Origin: Chloroflexota bacterium
GTDB lineage: Bacteria > Chloroflexota > Dehalococcoidia > Lucifugimonadales > UBA3495
Reading direction: 5' to 3'
NCBI GenBank assembly: GCA_028873965.1
Contig: JAPPMU010000059.1
Coordinates: 1 to 64,000 of the forward strand
Length of the DNA: 64,000 nucleotides
The stretch's first letter is position 1. Each line of letters opens with the position of its first letter. Below are positions 15,968 to 23,757 of this stretch, piece after piece. The notes under the pieces are model-generated. The model ran no database searches and had not been told where the DNA came from. It saw nothing but the letters and a program-made list of their open reading frames with translations. A program made the translations under genes and the position numbers.

Positions 15968-16270
15968 ATGTACGAAATCCGGCGTACCCCTGAGTTCAAT
16001 GAATGGTTGAATAGTCTTGACCCATCAGCCATTAGGCGCGTCGCTTCGGCCCTCTCCCGCATGGTTGATGGTAACTGGGGAGACTACAAGCCTCTGGCCG
16101 GCGTTCCTGGCGTCTTCGAGCGTCGCCTGACGGGGAGAGGAGGCGGAATTCGATTGTATTTCTGCCGGCGAGGCAGCAATGTTGTGATGATGCTGATCGG
16201 GGGTGACAAGGCTGGTCAACAGCGTGGGGACATTTCAAGAGCCCGCCGTCTCCGCGATGACTATGCATAG
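15968..16270 (+). CDS. RelE/HigB-type toxin (phage Gp49-like addiction module killer)
   Basis: A 100-residue protein with the full pattern of the Gp49-like HigB/RelE toxins: EFNEWLNSLD near the N-terminus, GNWGDYKPLAG, VFERRL, GIRLYFCRRG and MLIGGDKAGQQRGDISRARRL at the end. Such proteins cleave mRNA on or off the ribosome and are normally followed by an HTH antitoxin of about 100 residues. No clear antitoxin follows. The next gene, 12 bases away, is a TPR protein whose first 55 residues might take that role. The same domain is fused to a TPR protein at 18162-19847. Confidence 0.85.
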   Translation: MYEIRRTPEFNEWLNSLDPSAIRRVASALSRMVDGNWGDYKPLAGVPGVFERRLTGRGGGIRLYFCRRGSNVVMMLIGGDKAGQQRGDISRARRLRDDYA

Positions 16271-16282
16271 GGAGCGAAAACT

Positions 16283-16921
16283 ATGACGCTTACCAATCAT
16301 GACGATGATTGCCGGAAACGGGTTCAAGAGGACCCCGAATTTGCCAAGATGTGGCATGAAACGGCAGTAGAACTACTGGACGGCAACGACGAAGACCGTA
16401 AGATTGCCCGGCATATGTTGCGCGACCATTTCGGCCTCTCCGAGGACAAGATCCAGGCTCTCCAATCTGCCCGGGCCGATGCCCCGCGCGACGCCGCTTA
16501 CTTCTTCAGGTTCGGCACCTACAAAATGGATGCCTGCGATTACGCCGAGGCTATCGCCAACTTTGACCGCGCCATCACCCTGGAACCGGACAACCCCGAC
16601 GCTTATCACAGCCGCGGCATCGCTAAAGATGGGCAGGGAGACTACGCCGGCGCAGTTGCCGACTTTGACCACGCCATCGCGCTGGACCCGGACGACGCGG
16701 ACATCTACCACAACCGGGGCGTAGCCAAAGCGGAACAGGGAGATTACGCCGGCGCCATCGCCGACTACGACCGCGTCATCGCGCTAGATCCGATCAACGT
16801 GGCCGTCCACGACGACCGGGCTGTTGCCCAAGCCGGCCTGGAAGGTCGCGCCGGAGCCGTTGCCGGTTATGGCGTTGATGACGAACTCGGCGCGCTCGAA
16901 CCCAAAGAGGCCGCCGTATGA
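16283..16921 (+). CDS. TPR-repeat protein downstream of the RelE-like toxin; possible antitoxin
   Basis: A 212-residue protein. Residues 1-55 (KRVQEDPEFAKMWHETAVELL, IARHMLRDHFG) form a helical leader of unknown class. From about residue 68 there are three and a half TPR repeats of the DYAEAIANFDRAITLEPDNPDAYHSRGIAK type. A GGGAG ribosome site precedes ATG 16283. The gene begins 12 bases after the toxin stop and its own stop overlaps the next start as ATGA. Its place suggests it may partner or neutralise the toxin, but TPR antitoxins are not an established class; this is inference. Confidence 0.8.
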   Translation: MTLTNHDDDCRKRVQEDPEFAKMWHETAVELLDGNDEDRKIARHMLRDHFGLSEDKIQALQSARADAPRDAAYFFRFGTYKMDACDYAEAIANFDRAITLEPDNPDAYHSRGIAKDGQGDYAGAVADFDHAIALDPDDADIYHNRGVAKAEQGDYAGAIADYDRVIALDPINVAVHDDRAVAQAGLEGRAGAVAGYGVDDELGALEPKEAAV

Positions 16922-18153
16922 CCACCGCCGCAGCCGAGGCTATCGCCCCCTTTGACGTTGCCGCCCTGGAGGACCTGGGCATACCGCACCTGCCCACCGA
17001 ACGGGAAACGCTGCGCCGCCACCTGGTCGACGCCATCGCGCGCATCCGTCCCACCCTGGAAGCCGACGCCGAGGACAACGACGCCGGTGAAAGGCTGTCG
17101 TGGTCGTCGGTGGTGGCGCTGTACCGCGAGGGCCTGCTGTCGCTGAAGGTTCCGCGGGAACTGGGGGGCCCGGATGTGGATCCGCATCTTTATCTTGAGC
17201 TCTGCGACGAACTTTCGTACATCAACCCATCGGCCGGATGGTGCGCCTTCATCAACAGCACCAGCGCCGCGTTTTTAGGCGCATTCCTCCCGGACGCGGG
17301 CGTAAAGCGCGTGTTCGCCGGCGACGGTATGCCCATCGCCTCCGGAGCCCTGATCACGCGCGGAGTTGCGACCCCGGTGGACGGTGGCTGGCGGGTCAGC
17401 GGTCGGTGGCCCTTTGCCAGCGGCTCGGCACACTCGTCTTGGCTCCTGGCGGGATTCCGAATTGTCCGCGATGGCACACCGGGCCCTGAGCACATGGTGA
17501 TGGGCGCTCCGATTGCAGCCGTGCGATTCGTGGACAACTGGCAGGTAATGGGCCTCAAGGGAACCGGCAGCCGCGACTTCGTGCTCGAAGACCATTTCGT
17601 GCCTGAAGAATTGGCCTTCGACCTCATCACTACTGACCCGCGTCGGGGCGGGCCGCAGTTCTGGCTGGGCCGTCCGGGTTTCGTCACACCCGACCACGCG
17701 GCGTTCGCCCTGGGAGTGGCGCGACGTGCTTTGGACGAAATCGCCGCACAAGCCGGATCGTACAGCCGCGGCTACCTCACCTCCACCATCTCCCAGCGTG
17801 GTGCTTTGCAGCACGACCTCGGTCGCTGCGACCAGGAACTGCGCGCCGCCCGCGCCCTGTGCCGTGAGGCGCTGGGCGAAGCCTGGGAGTTCTGCCTGCG
17901 CGGAGAACGGCCGGATCTCGAGCGTCAGCTGCGCCTGCGCGGAGCCTGCGCCTACGCCACCGACGTGGCTTGCCGGGTGGCTACCACAGCCTTCCGCTAC
18001 GGCGGCGGCAACGCCATCTACAACGATCGCGTCCTGCAACGCTGCATGCGCGACATCAACGCGGCGGCCCAGCACTTCATGGTCAACACCAGCGCCTACG
18101 ACAACCTGGGGCAGTTCCGGCTGGGAATGCCGGGCGTGAATGCGATGGGGTAA
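16918..18153 (+). CDS. Acyl-CoA dehydrogenase-like flavoprotein (HsaA/DszC-type monooxygenase group)
   Basis: A 411-residue protein of the acyl-CoA dehydrogenase fold. It resembles the flavin-dependent monooxygenase branch (HsaA, DszC, HpaH-like): LSLKVPRELGGPDVD, NPSAGWCAFINSTSAAFLGAF, VSGRWPFASGS, VMGLKGTGSRDFVLEDHFVP and a C-terminal YGGGNAIYNDRVLQRCMRDINAAAQH. This last segment is typical of the monooxygenases, which lack the usual catalytic glutamate of dehydrogenases. It overlaps the TPR gene by four bases. A metabolic enzyme inside a toxin-type island is unexpected; it may have been carried in as cargo. Confidence 0.85.
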   Translation: MTTAAAEAIAPFDVAALEDLGIPHLPTERETLRRHLVDAIARIRPTLEADAEDNDAGERLSWSSVVALYREGLLSLKVPRELGGPDVDPHLYLELCDELSYINPSAGWCAFINSTSAAFLGAFLPDAGVKRVFAGDGMPIASGALITRGVATPVDGGWRVSGRWPFASGSAHSSWLLAGFRIVRDGTPGPEHMVMGAPIAAVRFVDNWQVMGLKGTGSRDFVLEDHFVPEELAFDLITTDPRRGGPQFWLGRPGFVTPDHAAFALGVARRALDEIAAQAGSYSRGYLTSTISQRGALQHDLGRCDQELRAARALCREALGEAWEFCLRGERPDLERQLRLRGACAYATDVACRVATTAFRYGGGNAIYNDRVLQRCMRDINAAAQHFMVNTSAYDNLGQFRLGMPGVNAMG

Positions 18154-18161
18154 AGAAACCT

Positions 18162-19847
18162 ATGCCAAAGCCAAGTCGTAGAGAACGCAAGCAAAAGGGT
18201 AAACACAAGGGAGCCAACCGCGCCAACCCTATGCGCAATGCGCCTAATCAACCTAGCAGGGATGCCGACCGGATTGAAGCGGCGTCCCGGGTCAAGGCCG
18301 GTAAAGCCAAAATTGACGCCGGCGATTATGACGGTGCAATTGCGGATTACGAGCGGGCAATTGAGGTCGACCGTGAGATTGCTACTGCACGTCTCAACAA
18401 GAGAAGCATTGCACGTGCCTACGCCGGCCGAGGCGACGTAAGAACTAACAAGGGAGATTATAGCGGGGCAGTCGCCGATTTCGACGAAGCCATCGCCTTA
18501 AGTCCTGGCGAAGCCTACCTTTACAACAATCGCGGCATTGCCAAGGACGCGCAAGGCGATTACGAAGGAGCACTGGCAGATTTCGACCACAGCCTCCTAC
18601 TAAACTCAAACAGTCCTTACGTGCACAACAACCGAGGCAATACCAAATCGAAACAAGACGATTACGATGGGGCGATAGCGGACTATAGTTGTGCCATTGC
18701 GCTTAACCCTGATTATTCGGAAGTTTTTTTCAACCTGAGTACTGCTTACTGCAACCGAAGTAGTGCTAAGATTCAGAGAAGGGAATACAGTGGGGCGATT
18801 ACCGATTGTGATTGTGCCATCGCTCTTGACCCCGATCACGTGTGTGCTTACGACAAACGGGGAGTTGCCAAGACCTGGCAAGGAGACCATGACGGGGCGA
18901 TTGTAGATTGCGACCGTGCCATTGCGCTTGACCCCAACTGGGCAAATGCTTACAACAACCGGGGCAACGCCAAGGCCGAGAAAGGCAACTATGTAGACGC
19001 TATTGCCGATTACGACGAGGCCATTACACTGAACCCTGACGATGCATTGGCCTACAATAACCGGGGCATCATCAGAGGCGAGCAAGGCGATTATGAAGGG
19101 GCGGTTGTCGATTACGGTCGGTCCATTGCCCTAAACCCTGACGATGGGAGAGCCTACTTCAATCGGGGCGTCGCCAAGACCGCCCTAGAGGATTATGACG
19201 GGGCAAGAGAGGATTACGACTTGGCTCTTGAGTGTGGTGTGGATTCCTTTCTATCCCCCAAATCACTCCGTATCTTCTATGATGTTCGGGAAAGAGTTGG
19301 GAAAACGGTGGAACGACAGCGACAACAGGTAGAAGTCGAGCGTTTGCAATCAGAAAACAATCAATACTTGGAGATAGCTGACCAAGCAATCAATGAAAAT
19401 GAACAATTAAAAATACTAGTGAAAGACCTTGAGCACAGATTGCGAGAACAATCGCTAGCACATAGTTTTCACCCTAGTTCCAGCCATAGGCAAAGAGATC
19501 TGACAAATGATGTAGCGTCGTCTAATGCTTGGCAGGTCAGTTACTACAGCGATATGCGGGGGCAGACGCTATACATAGATTGGTTGATACAACTCGACCG
19601 GACTAGTCAAAGACGCTTGAGGGATGCCATCGTCCAAATGCAAAATGGCAACTTCGGCGACCATAAACCGCTGCACGCCCCTGACTTGTTCGAGCGTCGC
19701 TTGGTCTCCGGTCTGCGGATTTACTATGCCAAACTATCGCCAATATCGGTGCTAGTCCTCGGTGGCGGCAACAAGCCGGGCCAGCAGAGTGACATTGACG
19801 CTGCGGCGGAACGATTGGCTGATTGGCGGTCGCGTCATCCCAAATGA
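18162..19847 (+). CDS. TPR protein fused to a C-terminal RelE/HigB-like toxin domain
   Basis: A 561-residue protein starting at ATG 18162, eight bases after the preceding stop. Architecture: a lysine/arginine-rich leader (1-35); about nine TPR repeats (about 45-375) of the GDYEGALADFDHSLLLNSN kind; a coiled coil (about 395-450, REN/QQ-rich); and a C-terminal domain (465-561). That last domain aligns along its whole length with the stand-alone toxin at 15968, sharing GNFGDHKPL, FERRL, LRIYYAK and GGGNKPGQQSDID. Base composition is clearly more A+T-rich than the neighbours, suggesting transfer. No antitoxin gene follows directly. Whether the toxin domain is active or is held in check by the TPRs is unknown. 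Confidence 0.85.
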   Translation: MPKPSRRERKQKGKHKGANRANPMRNAPNQPSRDADRIEAASRVKAGKAKIDAGDYDGAIADYERAIEVDREIATARLNKRSIARAYAGRGDVRTNKGDYSGAVADFDEAIALSPGEAYLYNNRGIAKDAQGDYEGALADFDHSLLLNSNSPYVHNNRGNTKSKQDDYDGAIADYSCAIALNPDYSEVFFNLSTAYCNRSSAKIQRREYSGAITDCDCAIALDPDHVCAYDKRGVAKTWQGDHDGAIVDCDRAIALDPNWANAYNNRGNAKAEKGNYVDAIADYDEAITLNPDDALAYNNRGIIRGEQGDYEGAVVDYGRSIALNPDDGRAYFNRGVAKTALEDYDGAREDYDLALECGVDSFLSPKSLRIFYDVRERVGKTVERQRQQVEVERLQSENNQYLEIADQAINENEQLKILVKDLEHRLREQSLAHSFHPSSSHRQRDLTNDVASSNAWQVSYYSDMRGQTLYIDWLIQLDRTSQRRLRDAIVQMQNGNFGDHKPLHAPDLFERRLVSGLRIYYAKLSPISVLVLGGGNKPGQQSDIDAAAERLADWRSRHPK

Positions 19848-19900
19848 CCACACCACCGGCCGTGCTAAAATGAGTTGATGCCTCGGACGGAGGTGCCGCG

Positions 19901-20473
19901 ATGGTCAGCATAAATCTGGACGACCTAGACGAGGAAACGGCGGTGCGCCTGCGCGCCCGTGCTGCCGGCAACGAATGTTCGTCGGAGGAAGAGGCGCTGC
20001 ACCTCCTGCGGTTTGCGCTGGTGGAGCATGGCATCCATGTGCCGCCGCCTAAAGACTGGGCTCTGGCTATCCGCGAGCGGTTCAAGCCTCTCGGCATTGT
20101 TGATATCATAATCCCGCCGCGGAGCACGGGTGAGCCAATGCAGTGGATTTTCGCGGAGGACGATGACGAATGGGAAAAGAACAATCCGATACCTACCCCT
20201 GACGAGGAATTGGCCGAAGAGCTCCGCATCCGGGCTCTTGCCAACGATTGCTCGGTAGAAGAAGAAGCATTGAACGTCCTGCGCTTTGCGTTGGAGAAGC
20301 CGGCCCGACTGCCGCAGCCGAAGCGCTGGGGTGTGGCTATCAACGAACTGTTCAAGGACCTTGGTTTCGGTATAGAAGTCCGACCGCGCAGTGAGAATCC
20401 CGACCCGGTTGCCCGATATTATTGGCTTGACGAGGAAGATGGCGACAATAGTCGATACCAATGTGGCGTCTGA
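19901..20473 (+). CDS. Double-unit FitA-like ribbon-helix-helix antitoxin
   Basis: A 190-residue protein made of two copies of the same module. Residues 3-42 (SINLDDLDEETAVRLRARAAGNECSSEEE region) and 101-132 (EELAEELRIRALANDCSVEEE region) both match the FitA/StbC-type RHH pattern. Each is followed by a related tail (PPPKDWALAIRERF-PLG and PQPKRWGVAINELFKDLG). The N-terminal copy retains the beta strand that contacts DNA; the second lacks an obvious strand. A GGAGGTG ribosome site precedes ATG 19901. The gene overlaps the PIN toxin start by 35 bases, the usual antitoxin-toxin arrangement. A single polypeptide carrying two units is unusual. Confidence 0.82.
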   Translation: MVSINLDDLDEETAVRLRARAAGNECSSEEEALHLLRFALVEHGIHVPPPKDWALAIRERFKPLGIVDIIIPPRSTGEPMQWIFAEDDDEWEKNNPIPTPDEELAEELRIRALANDCSVEEEALNVLRFALEKPARLPQPKRWGVAINELFKDLGFGIEVRPRSENPDPVARYYWLDEEDGDNSRYQCGV

Positions 20474-20876
20474 AATCGGCGAGCCTCGCGCGCATCCGGC
20501 GGTTCTCGCCTGGCGGGATCGCCAACACGTTCATGAGATGTTCACTACTGCCGTAACCGAAGCGGAAATGCGTTACGGGCTAGCCGTCATGCCGCTTGGA
20601 CGGCGGCGCGATGCGGTGGCTCTACAAACATATTATCTGCTTGACGGGTATTTTGAAGACCGCATTTTGCCTTTCGACAGCGCCGCCGCCAAAATTTACG
20701 CTGAGATATATGCCAGCCGTCGCCGGCGTGGGCGTCCAATCAGCCTGCAAGACTGCCAAATCGCGGCCATCGCTCGCTCGACGGGCATGGCCATAGCCAC
20801 CCGCAACGTCAGCGATTTCACCGACTGCGGCATAGAACTCATCAACCCCTGGTCAACCGAAGGAACGCCACCCTGA
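20439..20876 (+). CDS. PIN-domain toxin (FitB/VapC family)
   Basis: A 145-residue PIN nuclease. The acidic residues are D6 (IVDTNV), E41 (TEAEMRYG), D105 (LQDCQIAA) and D126 (TRNVSDF), all in FitB/VapC order. The AEMRYGLAVMPLGRRR segment is characteristic of FitB. VapC-type toxins cleave specific RNAs and are held by the cognate RHH or AbrB antitoxin, here the overlapping FitA-like gene. Its stop overlaps the proS start (TGATG), so the toxin-antitoxin pair is directly upstream of an essential gene and may be co-transcribed with it. Confidence 0.88.
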   Translation: MATIVDTNVASEIGEPRAHPAVLAWRDRQHVHEMFTTAVTEAEMRYGLAVMPLGRRRDAVALQTYYLLDGYFEDRILPFDSAAAKIYAEIYASRRRRGRPISLQDCQIAAIARSTGMAIATRNVSDFTDCGIELINPWSTEGTPP

Positions 20877-22579
20877 TGCGCATCTCCCGTCTCGTCACCC
20901 GCACCCTCCGCGACGACCCGCCCGAGGCTGAAACCGCCAGCCACCGCCTGATGCTGCGGGCCGGCCTCATCCAGCAGGTCGCCGCCGGCATCTACGCCTA
21001 CCTGCCCCTGGCCTGGCGCTCCATGCAGAAGATCGAGCAGATCGTCCGCGAAGAAATGGACGCGGCGGGCAGCCAGGAACTGCGCATGCCGGCCCTGCAG
21101 CCCATGGAATTGTGGGAGCAGTCGGGCCGCGCCGCCGCTTTTGGCGATAACATGTTCTCGCTGGAAGACCGGCGGGGCCGGCCCCTGGCGCTGGCGCCCA
21201 CCCACGAGGAGGTGGTCACCAACATCGTCAAGGGGAATGTCCAGAGCTACCGAGACCTGCCGGTGATCCTGTACCAGATGCAGACCAAGTTCCGGGACGA
21301 GCCCCGGCCCCGTGCCGGTCTGGTTCGCGTTCGCGAGTTCACCATGAAGGATGCCTACTCCTTCGACGCCGGCGATGAGGGTCTTGACGTATCCTATCAG
21401 GCCATGGCACAGGCGTACCGCAACGTGTTTCGCCGTTGCAGCATCCCGGTGGTGATGGCCGAGGCCGACAGCGGCGCCATCGGCGGCAAGGACTCCCACG
21501 AGTTCCTGCTCCCTACCGACACGGGCGAGGACACGGTGATCACCTGCCCGTCGTGCGGGTACGCGGCCAACGCCGAAAAAGCCGCCGGCGTATATCCGGA
21601 CCAGCCGGTGCCGGACCAACTGCCGCTGGAAGAAGTCAGCACCCCGGGCATGAGGACCATCGCCTCGCTTTGCGAGTTCCTGAGCGTCGAAGAGATACAG
21701 ACCCTGAAAGCCGTCTTCTACGCTGCCGACGGCGAGGTGGTGTTCGTCACCATCAGAGGGGATCTTGAGGTCAACGAGGTCAAGCTCAAGAACGCCCTAC
21801 ATTGTAACGAGCTGCGCCTGGCCGAAGACGCTGAGGTCGCTGCCGCCGGTATCGTCGCCGGCTCAGCCTCGGCCATCGGCATCAGCAACATCCGACGTGT
21901 CGCCGACGAGTCCATCACCAACGGCGGCAACTTTGTGGTCGGCGCCAACAAGCCTGACACTCATTACCGAAACGCCAACTACCCCCGCGATTTCGACGCC
22001 GACCTGGTCATCGACATCGCCCTCACCGAACCGGGCCACCGGTGCGCCGACTGCGGCGGTCAACTGGAATTCACCCGTGGCGTTGAGGTCGGACACATTT
22101 TCAAGCTCGGCACCTTTTTCAGCGAAGCGTTGGGCGCATACTACCTGGACTCAGACGGGGAACAGCAGCCGATCACCATGGGTTGCTATGGCATAGGCGT
22201 GAGCAGGATTCTCGCGGCGGCCATCGAACAGAACCACGACGAACGGGGTATCGTCTTTCCCCCGCCGATCGCACCGTATGACGTGCACCTGGTCGGCCTG
22301 AACATGTCCGACGAAGCCGTGGCCGGAGCCGCCACCGACCTGTACGACCGCCTGTGGGCTGCCGGCGTTGAGGTGCTGTTCGACGACCGCACCGACGCCG
22401 CGGCCGGGGTCAAGTTCAACGACGCCGATCTCATCGGTCTGCCGGTCCGCCTGGTTGTCAGCCCGCGCAACTTGCGCCAATCGGTGGTGGAGATGCGCGG
22501 CCGCACCGCAGAGGATGCGGAAATGGTCGCCCTGGACGACGCGGTTGACACGGTGCGGCAACTTTTGAGCACTGCATAA
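20876..22579 (+). CDS. proS: Prolyl-tRNA synthetase, bacterial type with editing domain
   Basis: A 567-residue class II synthetase. Motif 1 includes GIYAYLPLAWRSMQKIEQIVREEMDAAG; motif 2 is FRDEPRPRAGLVRVREFTMKDAYSF; motif 3 is GCYGIGVSRILAAAIEQ. Residues about 240-380 hold the INS editing domain (EVNEVKLKNAL), which clears misacylated Ala-tRNA, followed by a C-terminal anticodon-binding domain (FDDRTDAAAGVKFNDADLIGLP). Its start overlaps the PIN toxin stop. It is normally the direct neighbour of ispG in many bacteria; see the island between them. Confidence 0.96.
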   Translation: MRISRLVTRTLRDDPPEAETASHRLMLRAGLIQQVAAGIYAYLPLAWRSMQKIEQIVREEMDAAGSQELRMPALQPMELWEQSGRAAAFGDNMFSLEDRRGRPLALAPTHEEVVTNIVKGNVQSYRDLPVILYQMQTKFRDEPRPRAGLVRVREFTMKDAYSFDAGDEGLDVSYQAMAQAYRNVFRRCSIPVVMAEADSGAIGGKDSHEFLLPTDTGEDTVITCPSCGYAANAEKAAGVYPDQPVPDQLPLEEVSTPGMRTIASLCEFLSVEEIQTLKAVFYAADGEVVFVTIRGDLEVNEVKLKNALHCNELRLAEDAEVAAAGIVAGSASAIGISNIRRVADESITNGGNFVVGANKPDTHYRNANYPRDFDADLVIDIALTEPGHRCADCGGQLEFTRGVEVGHIFKLGTFFSEALGAYYLDSDGEQQPITMGCYGIGVSRILAAAIEQNHDERGIVFPPPIAPYDVHLVGLNMSDEAVAGAATDLYDRLWAAGVEVLFDDRTDAAAGVKFNDADLIGLPVRLVVSPRNLRQSVVEMRGRTAEDAEMVALDDAVDTVRQLLSTA

Positions 22580-22581
22580 CC

Positions 22582-23172
22582 TTGCCCGGCGAGTCCCCGG
22601 AACTGCGCCCATTGACGGTATGGGAGCGGGGATTCACCGCCATCTACGGCGGTATCCCCAGCAGCTTCATGTTGTTCGTGTTGCGGGCGATTTTCCTGTT
22701 CCTCAGCGGGCCCGACGTGAGCGTGTGGCATTTCGTGCGCTACACCTTCGGCTTCGACGCCGGCCTGGACATGCACGTGGACGCTATTGATACCTATTAC
22801 GTGCCCTACGTCATGGCCAACGGCATGTATGGCGTGTTCTATTTCACCTGGGGTCGCTCCCTGGGGCACATGGCGGCGGGCGCCCACATCGTTGACGCTC
22901 GAACGGGCCGGCGGATGCGCACCTGGCAAAAGGCCGTGCGGAGCGTTCTGCAACTGGTCAACGGCTACATAGAGTTCCTGCGCATCCTGGACGTGCTGTC
23001 CATTTTCAGCGTCCTCATTGACCGGGAACGGCGACGCTCGATATACGACATGATCGCCGGAACGATGGTTGTCGTGGGCAACCCGGTGGAGGAAGAACCG
23101 GAAGCGGCTCGACAAAGAAGCTGGCTTTCCGCCCTGTTCGGGCAGCTGACCGGACGGGAACCCGCCGGCTGA
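22582..23172 (+). CDS. RDD-family membrane protein
   Basis: A 196-residue membrane protein, translated from a TTG two bases after proS. Hydrophobic segments lie at about residues 18-40 (FTAIYGGIPSSFMLFVL) and 75-95. The conserved RDD-type C-terminal pattern is present: GRSLGHMAAGAHIVDARTGRR, then RRRSIYDMIAGTMVV. The namesake arginine and aspartates are not clearly all present. RDD proteins are inner-membrane proteins of poorly defined function, some linked to ion exchange. An internal ATG at codon 30 would cut into the first membrane segment, so the TTG is preferred. Confidence 0.7.
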   Translation: MPGESPELRPLTVWERGFTAIYGGIPSSFMLFVLRAIFLFLSGPDVSVWHFVRYTFGFDAGLDMHVDAIDTYYVPYVMANGMYGVFYFTWGRSLGHMAAGAHIVDARTGRRMRTWQKAVRSVLQLVNGYIEFLRILDVLSIFSVLIDRERRRSIYDMIAGTMVVVGNPVEEEPEAARQRSWLSALFGQLTGREPAG

Positions 23173-23253
23173 CCCATCTCCCCGGCTAATCAGGTCCGTC
23201 CGTAGCCGTCGTTCCCACCCCACTCACCGCGCCGTTCCCGCCCTACCACCGTC

Positions 23254-23273
23254 GTTCCCGCTTTCGCAGGAAC
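23254..23273. repeat. REP-like hairpin (GTTCC...GGAAC)
   Basis: A short palindrome of the type GTTCC-cgctttcgca-GGAAC in the gap after the RDD gene. It is the same motif as at 23621-23638 and, inverted, at 29061-29085. The rest of the 23173-23316 gap holds no gene I can support. Confidence 0.5.
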
Positions 23274-23316
23274 CCAGGACCTCCGCATAGACGCGATTCG
23301 CCTAGTCTGACCAACC

Positions 23317-23604
23317 TTACCAGAGGTCGTAGTACAAATCATGCCATTGCGGATTCTCCCGTTCGATCAGTTACAGCTTCCAGACTCGTCGCCATTTTTT
23401 GAGCGCTTTTTCCCGGGCGATTGCACTCTCCATAGTCTCGTGGCTTTCATACCACACCAGCGTATGTGTCCCGTATTGCTTGGCAAATCCTTCCGACAAG
23501 CCCTCCCTGTGCTGCCAAACCCGTCGAATCAGATCGGAGGTTACGCCGATGTACAGAGTACCGTTGCGTTTGCTGGCAAGGATGTACACGCAGGGTAGTT
23601 TCAT
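23317..23604 (-). pseudogene. GIY-YIG endonuclease-like gene interrupted by an in-frame stop
   Basis: From ATG 23604 the frame encodes a small GIY-YIG protein of the UPF0213 type: YILASKRNGTLYIGVTSD, LIRRVWQHREG, and AREKALKKWRRVWK. A TAA at 23371-23373 stops it after 77 residues. Beyond the stop the same frame continues LIERENPQWHDLYYDLW to a second TAA at 23317-23319. That is exactly the conserved family C-terminus (WK-x-x-LIE-x-NP-W-DLY). So the TAA replaces one sense codon, probably a CAA, in an otherwise intact 94-residue gene. It may be a recent pseudogene or a sequencing error. No tRNA suppressor evidence is visible. Confidence 0.8.
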
Positions 23605-23620
23605 GCCGTGAGGTCCTGGG

Positions 23621-23742
23621 TTCCCGCTTTCGCGGGAACGACGAGGTGGCGGCGGGAACGACGAGGTGGCGGCGGGAACGACGAGGTGGCGGCGGGAACG
23701 ATGGTGTGGGGCGCGGGAACGATGGTGTGGGGCGCGGGAAGG
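23621..23742. repeat. Hairpin followed by short tandem repeats (3 x 20 bp, 2 x 21 bp)
   Basis: A palindrome TTCCCGC-tttc-GCGGGAA lies at 23621-23638. Next come three exact 20-base units acgaggtggcggcgggaacg (23641-23700), then two 21-base units starting atggtgtggggcgcggga (23701-23742). Every unit ends in the GCGGGAA arm of the hairpin, so the array looks like expansion of a REP-like element. It lies between the broken GIY-YIG gene and the alcohol dehydrogenase stop. Confidence 0.85.
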
Positions 23743-23757
23743 ATTTCGGGAGCTGTA

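Noticed and set aside
23641-23742. CRISPR array
   Set aside because: The units are contiguous with no spacers and there are no cas genes nearby.
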